Assembly: GCA_013396655.1 (NCBI GenBank)
Contig: WBMV01003298.1
Span: 1,272,695 to 1,336,694, forward strand
Source of the DNA: Campylorhamphus procurvoides
Taxonomy: Eukaryota; Chordata; Aves; Passeriformes; Dendrocolaptidae
Direction of reading: 5' to 3'
DNA length: 64,000 nt
In this document: one piece after another, positions 52,401 through 64,000 of the stretch
Layout: the number at the start of each line of letters is the position of its first letter
Position numbering within the stretch: position 1 is the stretch's first letter
Translations under genes and position numbers: made by a program
The notes under the pieces: model-generated
Seen by the model: the letters and a program-made list of their open reading frames with translations, nothing else
The model's database searches: none
What the model was told of the DNA's origin: nothing

Positions 52401-53925
52401 TCCCTAGGTTCTTTGGTTCACTGACATTTGGGCATTTCATATATCCATGCAGACAACCTGTTCTGAAAGAAATAGCATTGCTATACTTTGACATTAGGGA
52501 TTTGAAAGCACAATTCCTGAAACAATGGTCATTCAATATATCATTTCCACATCCATCCACTCTCCAGTGTAAACCCTTAATGATACATAACTGGGAAGTG
52601 TTTACCTTACTTTTACAAAGCTGAAAGCAGACCTATAGTGCACTGTGACCAATCACACTAAAGAAACACATCATCTAAAGGGCAGCTGAAGAAAATTATT
52701 CAAATTGTCTATTGGTTCAGAATTTCCTGCACGAAAGTCATTGAAATTTATTTGTAAAAGAACAGCACAATTAAAAATAACATGACAGATAACAAACTCT
52801 GTTGGCAGACCATCCTCAGTGGAAGTCTGGGTTTTAATCACTCCAAAGCATCTCTCAGTCTCTACAAGTACTGCAACCCACACAGCTTTCTAAGAACCTC
52901 CAAGGAAATCCAGGTTTTTAACATCTGTCTAGCAGCGAAACTGCTCTCCAAGGTGCTTTCCTCTGCATGGCTTTACCCAAAGAATGTGCAATACTGAAGG
53001 AACCCTAACTTAAATGGTTTTCAGGGCAACTTCACACACAGAGAAGAAGAAAGTCACAAATACAATCCTGGGAAAATGATAATGCCTCCGGATTTGTTGG
53101 TCTGGGTTTTAATTTGGTTAGGACACTAATGTATGAAGGATTAGAAGAAAATACAAGCCCTATATCAGATGCACTGGAGAGGAAGTTTCATCTTGGATGT
53201 TGCAGAATATGCTCAGCAGACCAGAGAAACTAAGCTTTAGGAGTCTATCTGCCTATATAAGACCTGGATTCAGTATTGCATCCTTGTTTGACAAAACACC
53301 TCAACACAGGCTTAAAGATAAGCACAGGCTTAACTTTCACTGAAGACAAGATAGATTTTTTAAGATGTCAATCACTAGAGAAGCTAAAGTTTTTTAGTTC
53401 AAATATCCCAATTCTCACCGGCAGACAGCAGGACTCCTGTAAGAGAGAACAATTTTCTGTAACATATCTCACTATTTGAAGAAAACAGTTATTACAATTT
53501 TCAAACCCTGAAGTTAGGTATTTAATTCCCAAGCTAGGTACATAAACAATAAAGCTGCATGACTTTCAGACCTGCTGAGTTCCCACTGATTTTAATGAGA
53601 GCAGTACATGTTCAGATGCTCTTGAAAGAAAGATTGTTTAGATACCCAAGTATGAATGAAGAAGATTGACTTTCAGATGGAAACTGCTTTTATAGGAGCC
53701 AGTTGGAGGTTTTTATTTTGCATTGTACACTGCTGATTAGGGACTCTGGCTCTGAGTGATTATCAACCAGCACGTCACACAGGAAGAGCTGTGCTTTTGT
53801 TACCTGTGTGATGGCACCTGAGGTAGAAGCAGATTGCCAACCAGCTACTAATGGTGAAGCTTAAACATGGGCAGTTTAAACTGAATCTCTTCCCTAGCAG
53901 CTCCATAGACATGAGGATTCCCTAA
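46495..53925. other. Non-coding sequence
   Basis: Over 7 kb without a supported gene. It contains the TGTGGC hexamer repeat at 47012-47033. Open frames are mostly below 85 codons, and the 110-codon minus frame at 52051-52383 has no recognised domain. No CR1 or LTR signature was found by eye. Confidence 0.5.
47012..47033. repeat. (GGCTGT)n hexanucleotide repeat
   Basis: About three and a half tandem GGCTGT units, without interruption. Confidence 0.8.
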
Positions 53926-53931
53926 CAAGAT

Positions 53932-54069
53932 GACAAGGAAGCTCCAGTTCAAGCAAGGTGCACATAAGACCACCATTGTGGGTTTGATCCCAGCATGGGC
54001 CATTCATGTAAGAGTTGGAATCGACAACCCTTGTGGGTTCCTTCCAACTAAGAATACTCTGTGATTCTC
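53932..54069 (+). mobile_element. tRNA-Ile/CR1 composite SINE (TguSINE1-like)
   Basis: The left half aligns by eye with an isoleucine tRNA gene. AGCTCCAGTTCAAGCA corresponds to the D-arm and box A region. GGGTTTGATCCCAGCATGG (53980-53998) then corresponds to box B, the T-arm and the 3' acceptor strand, followed by GCCA. The right half is a CR1 3' tail: AAGAGTTGGAATCGACAACC, then GTGGGTTCCTTCCAACTAAG, and a terminus ACTCTGTGATTCTC. A tRNA-Ile head on a CR1-X tail is the described architecture of TguSINE1, which depends on CR1 machinery for movement and is known from passerine birds. This copy is diverged, with box A degraded, so it is probably inactive. Confidence 0.75.
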
Positions 54070-54171
54070 AGGCATGGCAGGAGCAAGACATATTTTACTC
54101 TTCCTCATTTGCTATGCAACTTTTAGTATATATCTGACCCAAAACAAGTTCATTTACATGGTTTTTTCCTC

Positions 54172-54184
54172 ACAAAAAAAAAGA
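54172..54184. repeat. Poly(A) tract
   Basis: A short A-run shortly after the SINE. CR1-mobilised elements do not end in poly(A), so it is not taken as the SINE's tail. Confidence 0.6.
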
Positions 54185-54429
54185 GAAGAGCTTGAAATCT
54201 GGGCATAGTCAAGCTGTTATATACTTTGGCTAGCAAATTTCAGAGGGTCATTGCCATTTGACCCTTCAGTTCTATTTCCAAGGTGGTAGTTTGAAGAGAT
54301 ACGCAAACTGTGTGAGCCCTGGTTTTGTCAACTTCTTGAACTCTGGCAGATATGAGACTCCAGCTATTAAGCACTAATCCATACAGCATCGATCAGCACC
54401 TCCAGTACCTTGTTTAGTCAATACATTCA

Positions 54430-54640
54430 GTGGTGAAGGCACAATTAAAATACTGTGCAGCGCTTTGGGAGAGACTCTTCTGCTGTGCCTGGGATACAGC
54501 TGAGAGGAGGTAGCTGCTTATTGGCGCTCCCACTATTAAAATAATGTGTGTGGCACAATCTGTCATTCATTAAGCAGTCTCTAATATCAATTACCAATTA
54601 AGAGCTGACAAACAATTTTTTGTGATTAGCAGACCAGTGA
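54430..54640. promoter_or_regulatory. Candidate conserved non-coding element
   Basis: A motif-dense, non-repetitive block of about 210 bases. It includes GGCACAATTAAAAT, TCATTCATTAAGC, paired homeodomain cores in ATCAATTACCAATTAAG (54587-54603), and opposed SOX-like AACAAT and TTTTGTG motifs near 54612-54624. It has the texture of a deeply conserved enhancer. No open frame or repeat explains it. Confidence 0.35.
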
Positions 54641-54927
54641 AATGAGTGTGCTGGTAAGGAAGAGTCTCCTCTCCTTTTCTAGACTTCCTCTTCCAGCCCA
54701 TTCTCAAATAAAGACACGGAAATTCAACGGTATGAGAGAAGCCTCTGAAAAAACAAATTCTTCCTGTGATTTTCAGATGTTGTTTCTAGGTTTTTTTACT
54801 GTACAAGATCCTCACACATCCCAGTGCCACATTGTATTTATTAGTGTAAACAGCATAATGGGTAAGATCATATCACCAAATCAAGAGGCAAGAAAACAAT
54901 TCATATTGCTGGCAGAGTCTAGATACC

Positions 54928-54967
54928 TGCTCATTACTTTCAGGGAAGTAATGCTCATTACTTTCAG
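54928..54967. repeat. 16-bp direct repeat, 24-bp period
   Basis: TGCTCATTACTTTCAG occurs at 54928-54943 and again at 54952-54967, exact copies, probably a local tandem duplication. Confidence 0.85.
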
Positions 54968-55235
54968 CAAATTGCTTAGGACAACACAGTTTTTTAGGAA
55001 GCTGTTTATTTAAGTGCTTAATGGATATTTTTGTCACACAAGGCCAAGAAAAGTCACATCAAAACCTTTGACACATCACCCAGTGCTATTTTATATTTTA
55101 AGAAATTTGGCACACATCACACTACAGAGCAATGCATTATTAAGTGTCATTCCAGGACATAAGATAATCAATCAGAAAGATCCTTTGGGATCAAAGAAAA
55201 TTGAATAACTGGCATTTCTGCATTAACAGAAGAGT

Positions 55236-55251
55236 GGGGGGGAGAGGGGGG
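55236..55251 (+). repeat. G-rich run
   Basis: Seven G, then AGA, then six G. It could form a two-tier G-quadruplex, but that is a possibility only. Confidence 0.6.
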
Positions 55252-55691
55252 AAGAAGTTGCCATTTGAGGAACACTGTTCAAAGAAGCTTAATTAATTCT
55301 CTTTCCCTTTTTCTCTTCATGAAGAATCCTAGTTGTGCTGTATATAGGTCTCACATTCACAGCCCTTCCCCTGCTCAGTGCCTGGATTTCCCACCATCTA
55401 CAACTGTGAGTCCTGGAAAGTCATAAAAAATTTTCTGTTAAGAATCTGATCATGTTACTCAGACCATTTGGCCTTGGGCTTGCATTCATTATATGAAATG
55501 AAATGCTATGAAATACTATGAAAGCCAGTAAAAGAGGGGATTAGGGAATCTCTTTGGGTCATTCACTCACTTCCCACCCCTTCCCCTCTCCCTCCCTCTG
55601 TCCTGGGCCAGGCTCCTCTCCCAGATCAGTCTGTACACACTTAAACAAAATGCAGACTGATGGAGTATGTTGTAGTAATAGAAAACCCCTT

Positions 55692-55746
55692 TGGGGGGAA
55701 AAGAAAAAAAAAGGGGGAAAAAAAGAAGAAGAAAATAAAGAAAAAT
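55692..55746 (+). repeat. Purine-rich GA tract
   Basis: About 55 bases of nearly pure A and G (GGGGGGAAAAG, AAAAAGGGGG, AAGAAGAAG runs). A polypurine low-complexity tract. Confidence 0.75.
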
Positions 55747-57881
55747 TGCTATTTATCTGAAACAATACAAACCTATTCTGATGGGCATAAATAGTCAGTG
55801 GAAAAATTACTTTTGTGACCCAGTATATCAAATGCAGCATTTCTGTTTGGCATAGGCTTGGCTGATTTAGTTCAGAAGCACTCCAGGCTGGGAGCAGGAC
55901 ATGTCTATCACACACATAATGGCTCTTACTTCTCTACACTGAAATAATTTATGAATACCAAGAGGGCTAGATTCTGCAATCAAGGTTCAGGAAAAGGCAT
56001 ATTACAATATATTTTATAACTTCTTTAATTCTTCTATTTCTTTAGCTGAATGTCTCCTTTTGGTCATTTTTCAAGTATTTTACAAGCCTGCACATCTAAT
56101 CCCCGGGCAAAATATCCACATCAAAAAGGCAGCTCTTGAACAAAAGAAGTCATCAAAGAAGCACAGCTACACTTGGGTAAAGACAACATTTTCCTGGTAC
56201 ATCATTTGAAAACAAAATACACACACAAATCTCCAGTGAATTTATGACATATTTAAAATATATCACTAACAGAAATTCTCACCAGCATTTCCCCAGAATG
56301 TCTCCTTTCTCAAATCTCAGAAAGCAGCTTGGCTGAGGATAAAACCCACGTTTTATAGGTGGTGTTTCATTCAGTACTGTGTAAGCAATGACATGACCTC
56401 TGCTGCACAGACAGGAAAGGAATTTTTGAAACGAACTAACCTTAATTACTTTCGATTTACTAAACACATAAGCTAGCAGCAGGATGTTTAAAACTGACAA
56501 AATTAGCAGCTCTCCTTTAATTATATTCAACTATGTAGCCAGCTAAGGAGGCATCTTTAGAAGCAAATGAATGAATTAGGTTTATAAATCCCATAGGAGG
56601 ATGGGTTCCAGCAGGATGTCTACTCCTTGAATAGGATGTGCATAGTAAGATTCCATGTAGCAGCTGCTGAAAACTGTAACTTCAGATGTATTTACCTGGC
56701 TGACCATGCAAAGGTGAGTCAAAAAGGATCTGGCATAAATGAGCAGAAGGGTCGGGGAGCAACCCATTCAGAGAAGCAAATGCTTGTTTGGCACAGTAAT
56801 GCTTCCCTAGGGAAACCTTGTTCCAGCAGAAGCCAGCTGAGAACTGCATGGCTTTTATTCACAGTGTCTTGGCCTCACTGGACAGTTCCTAAACTCTGCA
56901 TTTCCCTTGGGGAGAAAATTGTATCATTAAGTTTCTTAACAGAAGGAGTATCATATGCCAGGTAGGCCTTACACTGGTTTTCTCCTTGTGTCTTTCTCTC
57001 CACATCACATCTGTGAGAAAAATCAAAAGGCTTTCTTTCCCCTTTGGGAATGAGTAGTGATTAGGTTTGTGAACTGCAGCATGCAAACAACTGGACTATT
57101 CAAGAGTTCACTTTAATATGTCCATGGCCTAAGGTACATGCACAATTACATTAACCTATTCATCTGAAACCTATGTACTAATACAGTAATGCATGCCATC
57201 TTCCTAAAAACACTCTTTGACTTTGGGGATATTTCAATGCCAACACAGGAGTCCTTCCCTCATGGCACACCCAGGTCTACATCCTTATTCCTCCCAGCGT
57301 CAGTTACAGTTTGGGCTGAAGAGCTAATATGGAAGTGGCGCTTTTCAGTGCTCCCACAGAAGAGCAGCTACATGAGAAGGACTCACAAGCAGCACAGAGC
57401 TTTGGGCAAAGAACTACATCTTCCTCACACACATCTATAGGGATTCATGATTTCTAGTAAGGTCCTATTTTTTCTCAATTTTGTCCCAAAGACTCCCACC
57501 CAGTTCCCTTAAAGAGCCAGAGCCAAAGAGTGGCTCAAGGAGAGCTCTTCAGCAGCAGTCACACCGTGTAACCTGCCTGGAGGTTTACCAGTACAGTTCA
57601 AAGGGCATGAAAGGGACCTTGATTCTTTGAAGTACAGCTCCCCATGGTGTTTCTTCCCATAAAGAGCAAAACATATGCCATAAAACTTTATGCTCAAACT
57701 TACAGGAATCTGGCTGAGAGCCTGGGAGTGCAAGGCAACTAATTAGTTCAAACCACTCTGTGGTCCCCCTGTTACTTCCCATCCAAACAGTAGCAAACCT
57801 AACAGAAGTTAAAAAGCTTTTTAATAAAAGTACAGCCAGACCACAAGACACCCATTTCTCTTTACACAGTTGTGGTTTTTC

Positions 57882-57898
57882 TTTTTTTTTTTTTTTTT
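57882..57898. repeat. Poly(T) tract
   Basis: Seventeen T residues in a row. No retrocopy body was recognised on either side. Confidence 0.8.
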
Positions 57899-57899
57899 A

Positions 57900-59635
57900 A
57901 AGACACTACAAGAGCAAGAAAACAGGCCCTAACCAGAGCATATCTTTCTAATGTATGGGAAATAACCAGTGATATATGGGAGGAAAGGAACAGAATCCAG
58001 TTTTGCTCAGATATCAGTAACATGTTATTTTTATATAAACCTGTATGTACTGTTAGAGCAAGCGAAATATTCACTGCTCTTTTCCTGGGTATTCAGTAAC
58101 ATTGCACACATTTAACTGGAGAACAAAAAAGGTCAGAGTAGCAGCACAGACATGCAGAGTGGGCAAGGGCAAACTGGGAGACTGCTCACAGAAACATTTA
58201 CATGAGTATGTGAGAGATAGTGTGGTCAGGAACTGCAAAAATAATTGATTCCAGCAAGAGATGTTACAGCAGCACCATGCTGTAAGTGCTGTGCTGAGGA
58301 GGTTACAGAGCTGATGAAGGCAGGCACCAATCCAACAATCTGCCTGCCCAAACTGCGCTATTAAGTTATGATAATGCTGACATTTCCACTGAGTGAGAAA
58401 CACAAAGTCAAACAGATTGACTGTATTCTCTCACCTGGGTACATATGTCACTGTACAGCCTGAAAACTTAAATTCTGCTTGCTGTAAGCACAGAGCAGGA
58501 TGCTCTGGCTGCCAGTGCAGAGACTATGGCACACTAAGAGTAGGCTGCTTCTGTAACCGAGGCTAAGTTAGGCATGGAATTTCAATATTTACTATTTTGA
58601 AGGGAGTAGGAAGAGAAAAACAGCAACCAACCATCATTCCTATTTTTCCTCCCTGACTCATATTTTCCCAACCCTCTTCTTGTCTAATTTTACATTGCAT
58701 GGATGAGATGACACACCCATTTTTGTGTAGCTTCAAATGCATTTTTACAAACTGTGACACCCACCCAAATGAGCTCATGTCTCACTGATAGCTTCACTCA
58801 TCTTCCATAACCATACCATGAGATTTCCCCTAGGTCAAACATCCCCCATGTGCCAGAAGCAAACAGCTAATTATGTGCGTGCCTTGTAGGCTTCAGGAAA
58901 GGAGAGACCAAAACAGTGTCATAACTGGGTTTATCACTCCTGCCCAAAGGCACCCACTGTAATGCATAGCCCAGTGTGCCTTTCCACAGGATCCTCACAA
59001 CTCCTGCTCTCAGAGCACTTTTCTACAGCAACAGGAATAAACTTAAGAGCTTATGCTTGAATGTGATCACTATCTAGCACAGTCAAGCTGTGTCCTGGCT
59101 ACCTAATCTTGGGAGACAGCTATCCTAATCAAAAGAGAAAGGAAAGGATTATTAAGGACAACAGCTAAGAGACCTAAGGACAAACTATACCCTGACACCT
59201 TTCAGTTTGCTCTGGATAGTCATATCAAATGAAGAGGAGTCACAAGATCTGGTCATGTTATACAGGCAACAAAAATACCTCTGTGTATGACCTTATGATC
59301 ATGAAAAAGATCTCACAAGATGCTGTGAAATTCCTCAGTAAGGAGATAACGTGATGACAGGTACGACCTACCATAATGTGCCTAGTTCTCTGCAGAGATG
59401 AGTGAGGGCTTTTGAGACCAGTTTACACAGGGGCTGAAAACCTGATCCCACTGCCCAGGTCAAAAACCCAACCTTGCCTGTGCTAATCCTTATTCTGCAT
59501 CATATTCAGTTTTACACAACTACAGTCACAGAAACCTCTGTGACCATGTTGATTAGCAAGGACTATGACAGGAATGTTTATGGGCTCAGCACCTGAGAAT
59601 GCAAACATCCACATCCTCTCAGTCATTTCACTTTT
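57900..59635. other. Non-coding sequence
   Basis: Nothing identifiable. The frames of up to 110 codons (58071-58403, minus) lack recognised domains. Confidence 0.5.
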
Positions 59636-59639
59636 TGTG

Positions 59640-59960
59640 AGGAAGAAAGAGCTATTTGCAAAGTAATACAGTTACTGCACTGTGATTTGAATTTGCATAA
59701 TAAAAGCATTTGCCTTTTAAAGCATATATTAATCCTTAGAAGGGAGAGCAAGTGAACATTCTAATATAACTCAAGATAGCTAGACACAGTTCCATTATTT
59801 TAATTTACATTTTATTGGGTTTTTGCTTTGGTAAAGAAACACATGTTATAACTAATCACAGTGCTAATTACTGCCTGATTCTATCTTTTATTACTGTTAA
59901 AATTTCTATTAAGGGAATGAAAGAAACTAATGGGATCATTAAAAGATCAATTGGAAATAT
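59640..59960. promoter_or_regulatory. Candidate conserved non-coding block
   Basis: AT-rich but diverse sequence. It has ATTTGCATAATAAAAGC (octamer-like), CATATATTAATCC, and CTAATCACAGTGCTAATTACTG with a TAATTA core at 59865-59870. Resembles an enhancer-type conserved element; not tested. Confidence 0.28.
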
Positions 59961-60699
59961 TGCTTACATAGAAGTTGCAATGTATAAACTTCAACTCAAC
60001 AGTTAGAATCAAAAGAATTCCTTGGAAAGAGAGGATTATGCATTCATTCCACTTAGGAAAGAACATGAACTGATTTAAAGGATATCCACAAGAAAAACTC
60101 TTTAATTTCTCTCCTCTGAGAGCAATAGATAAACAAAAACCACAACAAAGTTATGACTAACTTTCCACCTCCACACTTCTAATATCACTGTATTACATCT
60201 CAGTATCTTTAAAGTGTATCATTAGGACCTGGAATGCACATGACATTTGTGAATATAAACAGCATGGGGATGTATCTCACTTTAAATTGTAGCCTCACTG
60301 ATGGGTTTGTACCCACTGAGTGATGCAGGTGCCCAAAATTAAAATCAAGAAACTTCTAGATATATTCTGACCACTCCTCAAAATATCTCTTTTTCTCTTT
60401 TCTAGTTCTGCAGTGCTAAGTTCTCTTTCTTTAAAAGTCTTTGAAAAAACAACTATGTCCACAGAGAGCTAGCTCAGGTCTAGGCAAGGTTTTCAAGGTA
60501 AAGCAGATTGTCACATGAGCACAGTCTGCTTCCAGTGTAGGTCAACTGAAACCAAAAGGTGTCAGCACTGATGCTGTAGGTCTGTGTCGAGTCAATTTAC
60601 AGGGTCTTCCTGGGAGTCAGAGTATTGATAAGGATAGTATCGAGTCCCCCAGAGGGTATAATGCCTGAGCTGGCTGCAGTGGCACCCGCATTTAATGAG

Positions 60700-60729
60700 T
60701 GTTCTTGCGGGCCAGAATATGCAAGAACA
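60700..60729. repeat. Nine-base inverted repeat with 12-base loop
   Basis: TGTTCTTGC at 60700-60708 is the exact reverse complement of GCAAGAACA at 60721-60729. It could form a hairpin. No poly-T follows, and no known RNA family is recognised. Confidence 0.7.
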
Positions 60730-61660
60730 GGGGGAAAAAACTCCAGTGGCCCTCCAGGAGCCAAAGTGGAGGCAGCAGGGGCTGAGCTGGACTCAGTGTT
60801 GTGAAGGCAGCCCTCAAGTGCACTCCTCAGAGCCTCCTCTGATGCCTTCGAGATTACTCACTCCCTACCCCCTAAAAACTACTCAATATACATATAAGCA
60901 GACTCAGAAAGCTCAAGCACTCAATGGTGAAATGGACTGAGATAGAATTAGCATTATCAGCAACAGAAACAGAAGTCCTTACACTTCTGCTACAGAGCAG
61001 GGCAATTCTGCCACTTTTAAAGGAAGGCAGCAATAAGGGAAGCTGCAAGCCAGTACCCATTGTTTATAAAAACTCAACCAAACTGAGGTGATAGTCAACA
61101 GCAAACTTGATTTCAAGTGGGTAAAAACTGGTTTGAGATTAGAGTGAATTTTCTCTAACAGAGTGTTAAAACTCTGTTATAACTTTCTATTTCCCATGAG
61201 GAACTAGGAAAACAGATTCTTCCTGCTCAAAGAGGGATTAATATCTAAAGTTGAAGAACTCCAATGTTCTCAAACCTATAAATATATATTCTGTGGCCTA
61301 GCAAACCAATAATGCGTATTTTAGAAAAGCAAGTCACATCCATAAAGAAGTGGCACACAGCTGACAAGTCTAAATCATAAGATCCTCAAAAGCATACCCA
61401 ATAAAATTCATAAGACTGCATCAAAAGCCAAAAAAGATATTAATGTCACAAACCTACCAGACTGAAAGCTTAGAATGAGTGAAAATAAAAAAATAACCAG
61501 CAAATTTGACTTTTTTGCTCCATCTGTAAAATAAAAATCATCCAAAGTACATCATATATGAAGGGCTAGGATGTCTTGAATTGTGTACATTTTCACTTGA
61601 AAAATTTATCTTTATGGACAATGTAACAATGTAGACGTTTTGATTTACACTGAGAATATT

Positions 61661-61674
61661 GGGGGGGAGGGGGG
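61661..61674 (+). repeat. G-rich run
   Basis: Seven G, one A, six G, standing out in AT-rich surroundings. Possible G-quadruplex former; otherwise a simple repeat. Confidence 0.7.
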
Positions 61675-61712
61675 CTAAATAGATTAATCGTGAATACATA
61701 CTGAATTTCAGT

Positions 61713-61738
61713 AAATTTCTATTTGAAATTTCTATTTG
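61713..61738. repeat. 13-bp tandem duplication
   Basis: AAATTTCTATTTG occurs twice head to tail, with a partial third copy (AATTTC) after it. Slippage product. Confidence 0.85.
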
Positions 61739-64000
61739 AATTTCAAAGAAGATTGCTGCCTTCTTTCATGAACAGTTGCCATTTTTCAAATATTACATGA
61801 CAGACAATCTGGAAAGCAATACTTAAAATCATATTTTGCAGTAAATTATGCTTTTCAGAGGTCAAAGGGATACTTTTCACAAAGCTCTGATTGGAATCAT
61901 CTTTTATACAGTCTCTTTTTTATGTTATGGTCTTTCTTCTCATATCATATTTAAAAACAAATACTGTTTTCTGATTATAGATTATAGAGCAGACCAAAAA
62001 TGCAACGTAAGGAGGCAATTAGAAGAAATCAGCATCCGACTAACCTGAAGCCAGTAAAGAAGCTTACCAGGTAACTGATTAGTTTGAAAACAAAGAATAC
62101 ACAAGTTTGACAGGCTCCAAGCAACTCTTTTGGCCAATCACACCACCAGAAAATGGAAACATAATGTTCTGATTTTAAAATTATATCCTTTGATTAACCT
62201 CTGCTCCAAAGGGACCTTATATGGCTAAAAGCCAGGCTGAAGGTAACACAGTGGGACATAGTTTATAGATATTTCACAAGACTTTATCAGTGAATCAGTG
62301 AAAATAACATTGTCCTAAGTGCAATCCTTGCTTGTCAACAAGGCACCAGCAGGTGTGAAATGGGCAAAGACTGCACCCAAACCATTTGTTACTCTTTTTT
62401 ACACTCACAGTTTCCATGCAGGATCTGCTCTTTCCAACACTGCTCCTGCTTGTAAGAACCAAGCAAATTATTGGCTTCTGTATGCAACTCAGAGACATCT
62501 GCTTCCTTCTTTGGTTGCAGTATCTCTTTTCTAGTCAGGATTTAGTTGCCTGGAACGAAGACAAGATCTGGTATCAATCAAACTAGTGGATTCATTGATT
62601 CCAAAAATAATTATAAGGGATTTTTTTTTTGGTGGAGAAGAATATAAAAGGGGTTGATTCAATATCACACAGCATTTCAGGCAACACCCTACTCTACTGG
62701 TACTAACTAATCTGCTAACATTTTGCCATTGTCTAAACAGCACTTCTATAAATCCTTGGGTTTCTAGTAATAAAGAGTATACATATGCATTGAGTGAACA
62801 CTTAAAATTACAGCCATGATTGCACTTCAGTCTCTTTCTACTTCCTGGCATTATCAGGATCACCTTGCCAGCCTCCTCATAGTTATAGAGAACATACTGA
62901 AGGCTCTAGGAAGATTTCTTGACCACCTGCTTTTCACTTTTATGCCTTTTGGCTGTTTCCTCTGTTTCTGTTCTACATTTGGATTAGTCAGGGATTTCCC
63001 CTGATGTACTGATTCCACATACTGGCAGAGTGTTTTCCCTTCCCTGATCTCATTCAGTAACTAAAGTCTTTGAGAACAAACATGGCACCAAACACTTCAC
63101 TGCCATGAACTGGCACCAGTTACAGATGTTGCCCTGCAGAAGGAAGCCAAGAAAGTTTTGCTTCAGGCTATATTTGCATTTTTTCAACAAGAAAGATTTA
63201 CAAAGAGAAATTCAGATTAAAACTGGGCATGACACAGTCCACGATTCATCTGCACTAACATCAGTAACAAGAGTTTTCATTTCTCAGGGATGCTCAAGGA
63301 TGGGTAGTTATTTTTAAGTCTTGGTTTGTTTTTAAGTTTATATGAATTGTAGAGACAATATTTTTCCAAGAAGATGATTCAATATAGTGGGTAATGTATT
63401 TTAACTACATAAATTTTGCATGCAGAGCGTGAATGTTTTACATGGTTTCAATGATCCACACTGTAACAGCTTAAACAAAGACAATCACATGGGCTTAATA
63501 AAGTCAGTGGTAATAAAAAAAGAAAAGCTTTCCTTTTAGAGGAAAATATTTATATTGGAAGCATTAATTACATAGTTCTTTTCAACCCCAGAAGTGCTTT
63601 TTAAGTGTCATCTGGTGGTTTGTTTGAAAGACTGAGAGTAAAGTTGGATTTCTTCTCCCTAATGCCACCAACTTCCTGGGTGGCCTTGGACCCATCACCT
63701 CTTGCTGGATTCTCAGCAATGCCAGGCACCATCCTCCAGGGTGCCACTGAAAAATCAGACCATCAGTGTTCTTGGGCCTCATTTTTTTCACCTGTAAAAT
63801 GAGATTAGCTACTCTATTTCACAAGTCTGTCAGGCACATTAATCAGCATTTGTAGGTTTCCTGGAGATCCTCAGATCAGAGAGCACTAAAATAATCTGCC
63901 TTTATTTACGGCAATGTAAGATACTCCTCAAGCCAAGAATGGAATTTGCTCCCTGAGGTGGAGATGAGCTGCCCTTAAGTGCAGGAAATGAGAAGTGGGA

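Larger units (their letters stand above)
54970..57870. other. Non-coding sequence with purine-rich tracts
   Basis: No gene is supported. It holds the G-rich run at 55236-55251 and the purine tract at 55692-55746. Donor-like strings on both strands near 56.69-56.72 kb have no convincing partner acceptors or coding content. Confidence 0.5.
59965..64000. other. Non-coding sequence to the window end
   Basis: No gene is supported. The patch at about 60.57-60.87 kb is GC-richer and carries an inverted repeat at 60700-60729 but no known element. The minus frame of 110 codons at 62531-62863 has no recognised domain. Confidence 0.5.

Noticed and set aside
56640..56725. Donor-like strings on both strands (CAG/GTAAAT and AAG/GTGAGT)
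   Set aside because: The implied exons are tiny or contain an early in-frame stop.
57882..57898. Poly(T) tract as the tail of a minus-strand processed retrocopy
   Set aside because: No coding remnant or target-site duplication could be recognised next to it.

Overview
This window looks like a stretch of bird nuclear genome. It is AT-rich and almost entirely non-coding, with no long open reading frame, no operon-like gene spacing and no bacterial or phage features. The bird assignment rests on CR1 LINE remnants, the dominant avian retroposon. The best copy is at about 30.24-30.81 kb. A short element at about 53.93-54.07 kb joins a 3' half resembling isoleucine tRNA to a CR1-type tail. From memory of the family this matches TguSINE1, known only from passerine birds, so a songbird or relative is the most likely source. 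That is an inference, not a database match.

Layout. From 1 to about 27 kb I see only intergenic or intronic sequence with simple repeats, one near-perfect palindrome and a small GC- and CpG-richer patch near 19 kb. A degraded tRNA-derived SINE lies at about 27.5 kb and an octamer-containing block that looks constrained at about 28.3-28.6 kb. CR1-type fragments on the minus strand lie at 29.2 kb and 30.2-30.8 kb.

The only gene-like structure I can support is at 34.3-35.2 kb on the minus strand. It has a well-formed splice acceptor, 29 codons ending in a stop, a roughly 0.77 kb 3' untranslated region, and an AATAAA signal followed by a GT-rich stretch. It reads as the terminal exon of a protein-coding gene that would extend toward higher coordinates. 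I do not recognise the protein and could not identify an upstream exon.

From 36 to 60 kb the sequence is again non-coding. Several 100-300 bp blocks (36.2, 39.1-39.3, 41.85-42.2, 43.5, 46.3, 54.4-54.6 and 59.6-59.9 kb) carry dense homeodomain, POU and SOX-like motifs without repeat signatures. They are candidate conserved non-coding enhancers. That is judged by eye from composition only and needs an alignment to other amniotes.

I found no previously undescribed biological system. The most useful leads are the orphan terminal exon, the passerine-type SINE and the candidate enhancer at 39.1-39.3 kb.
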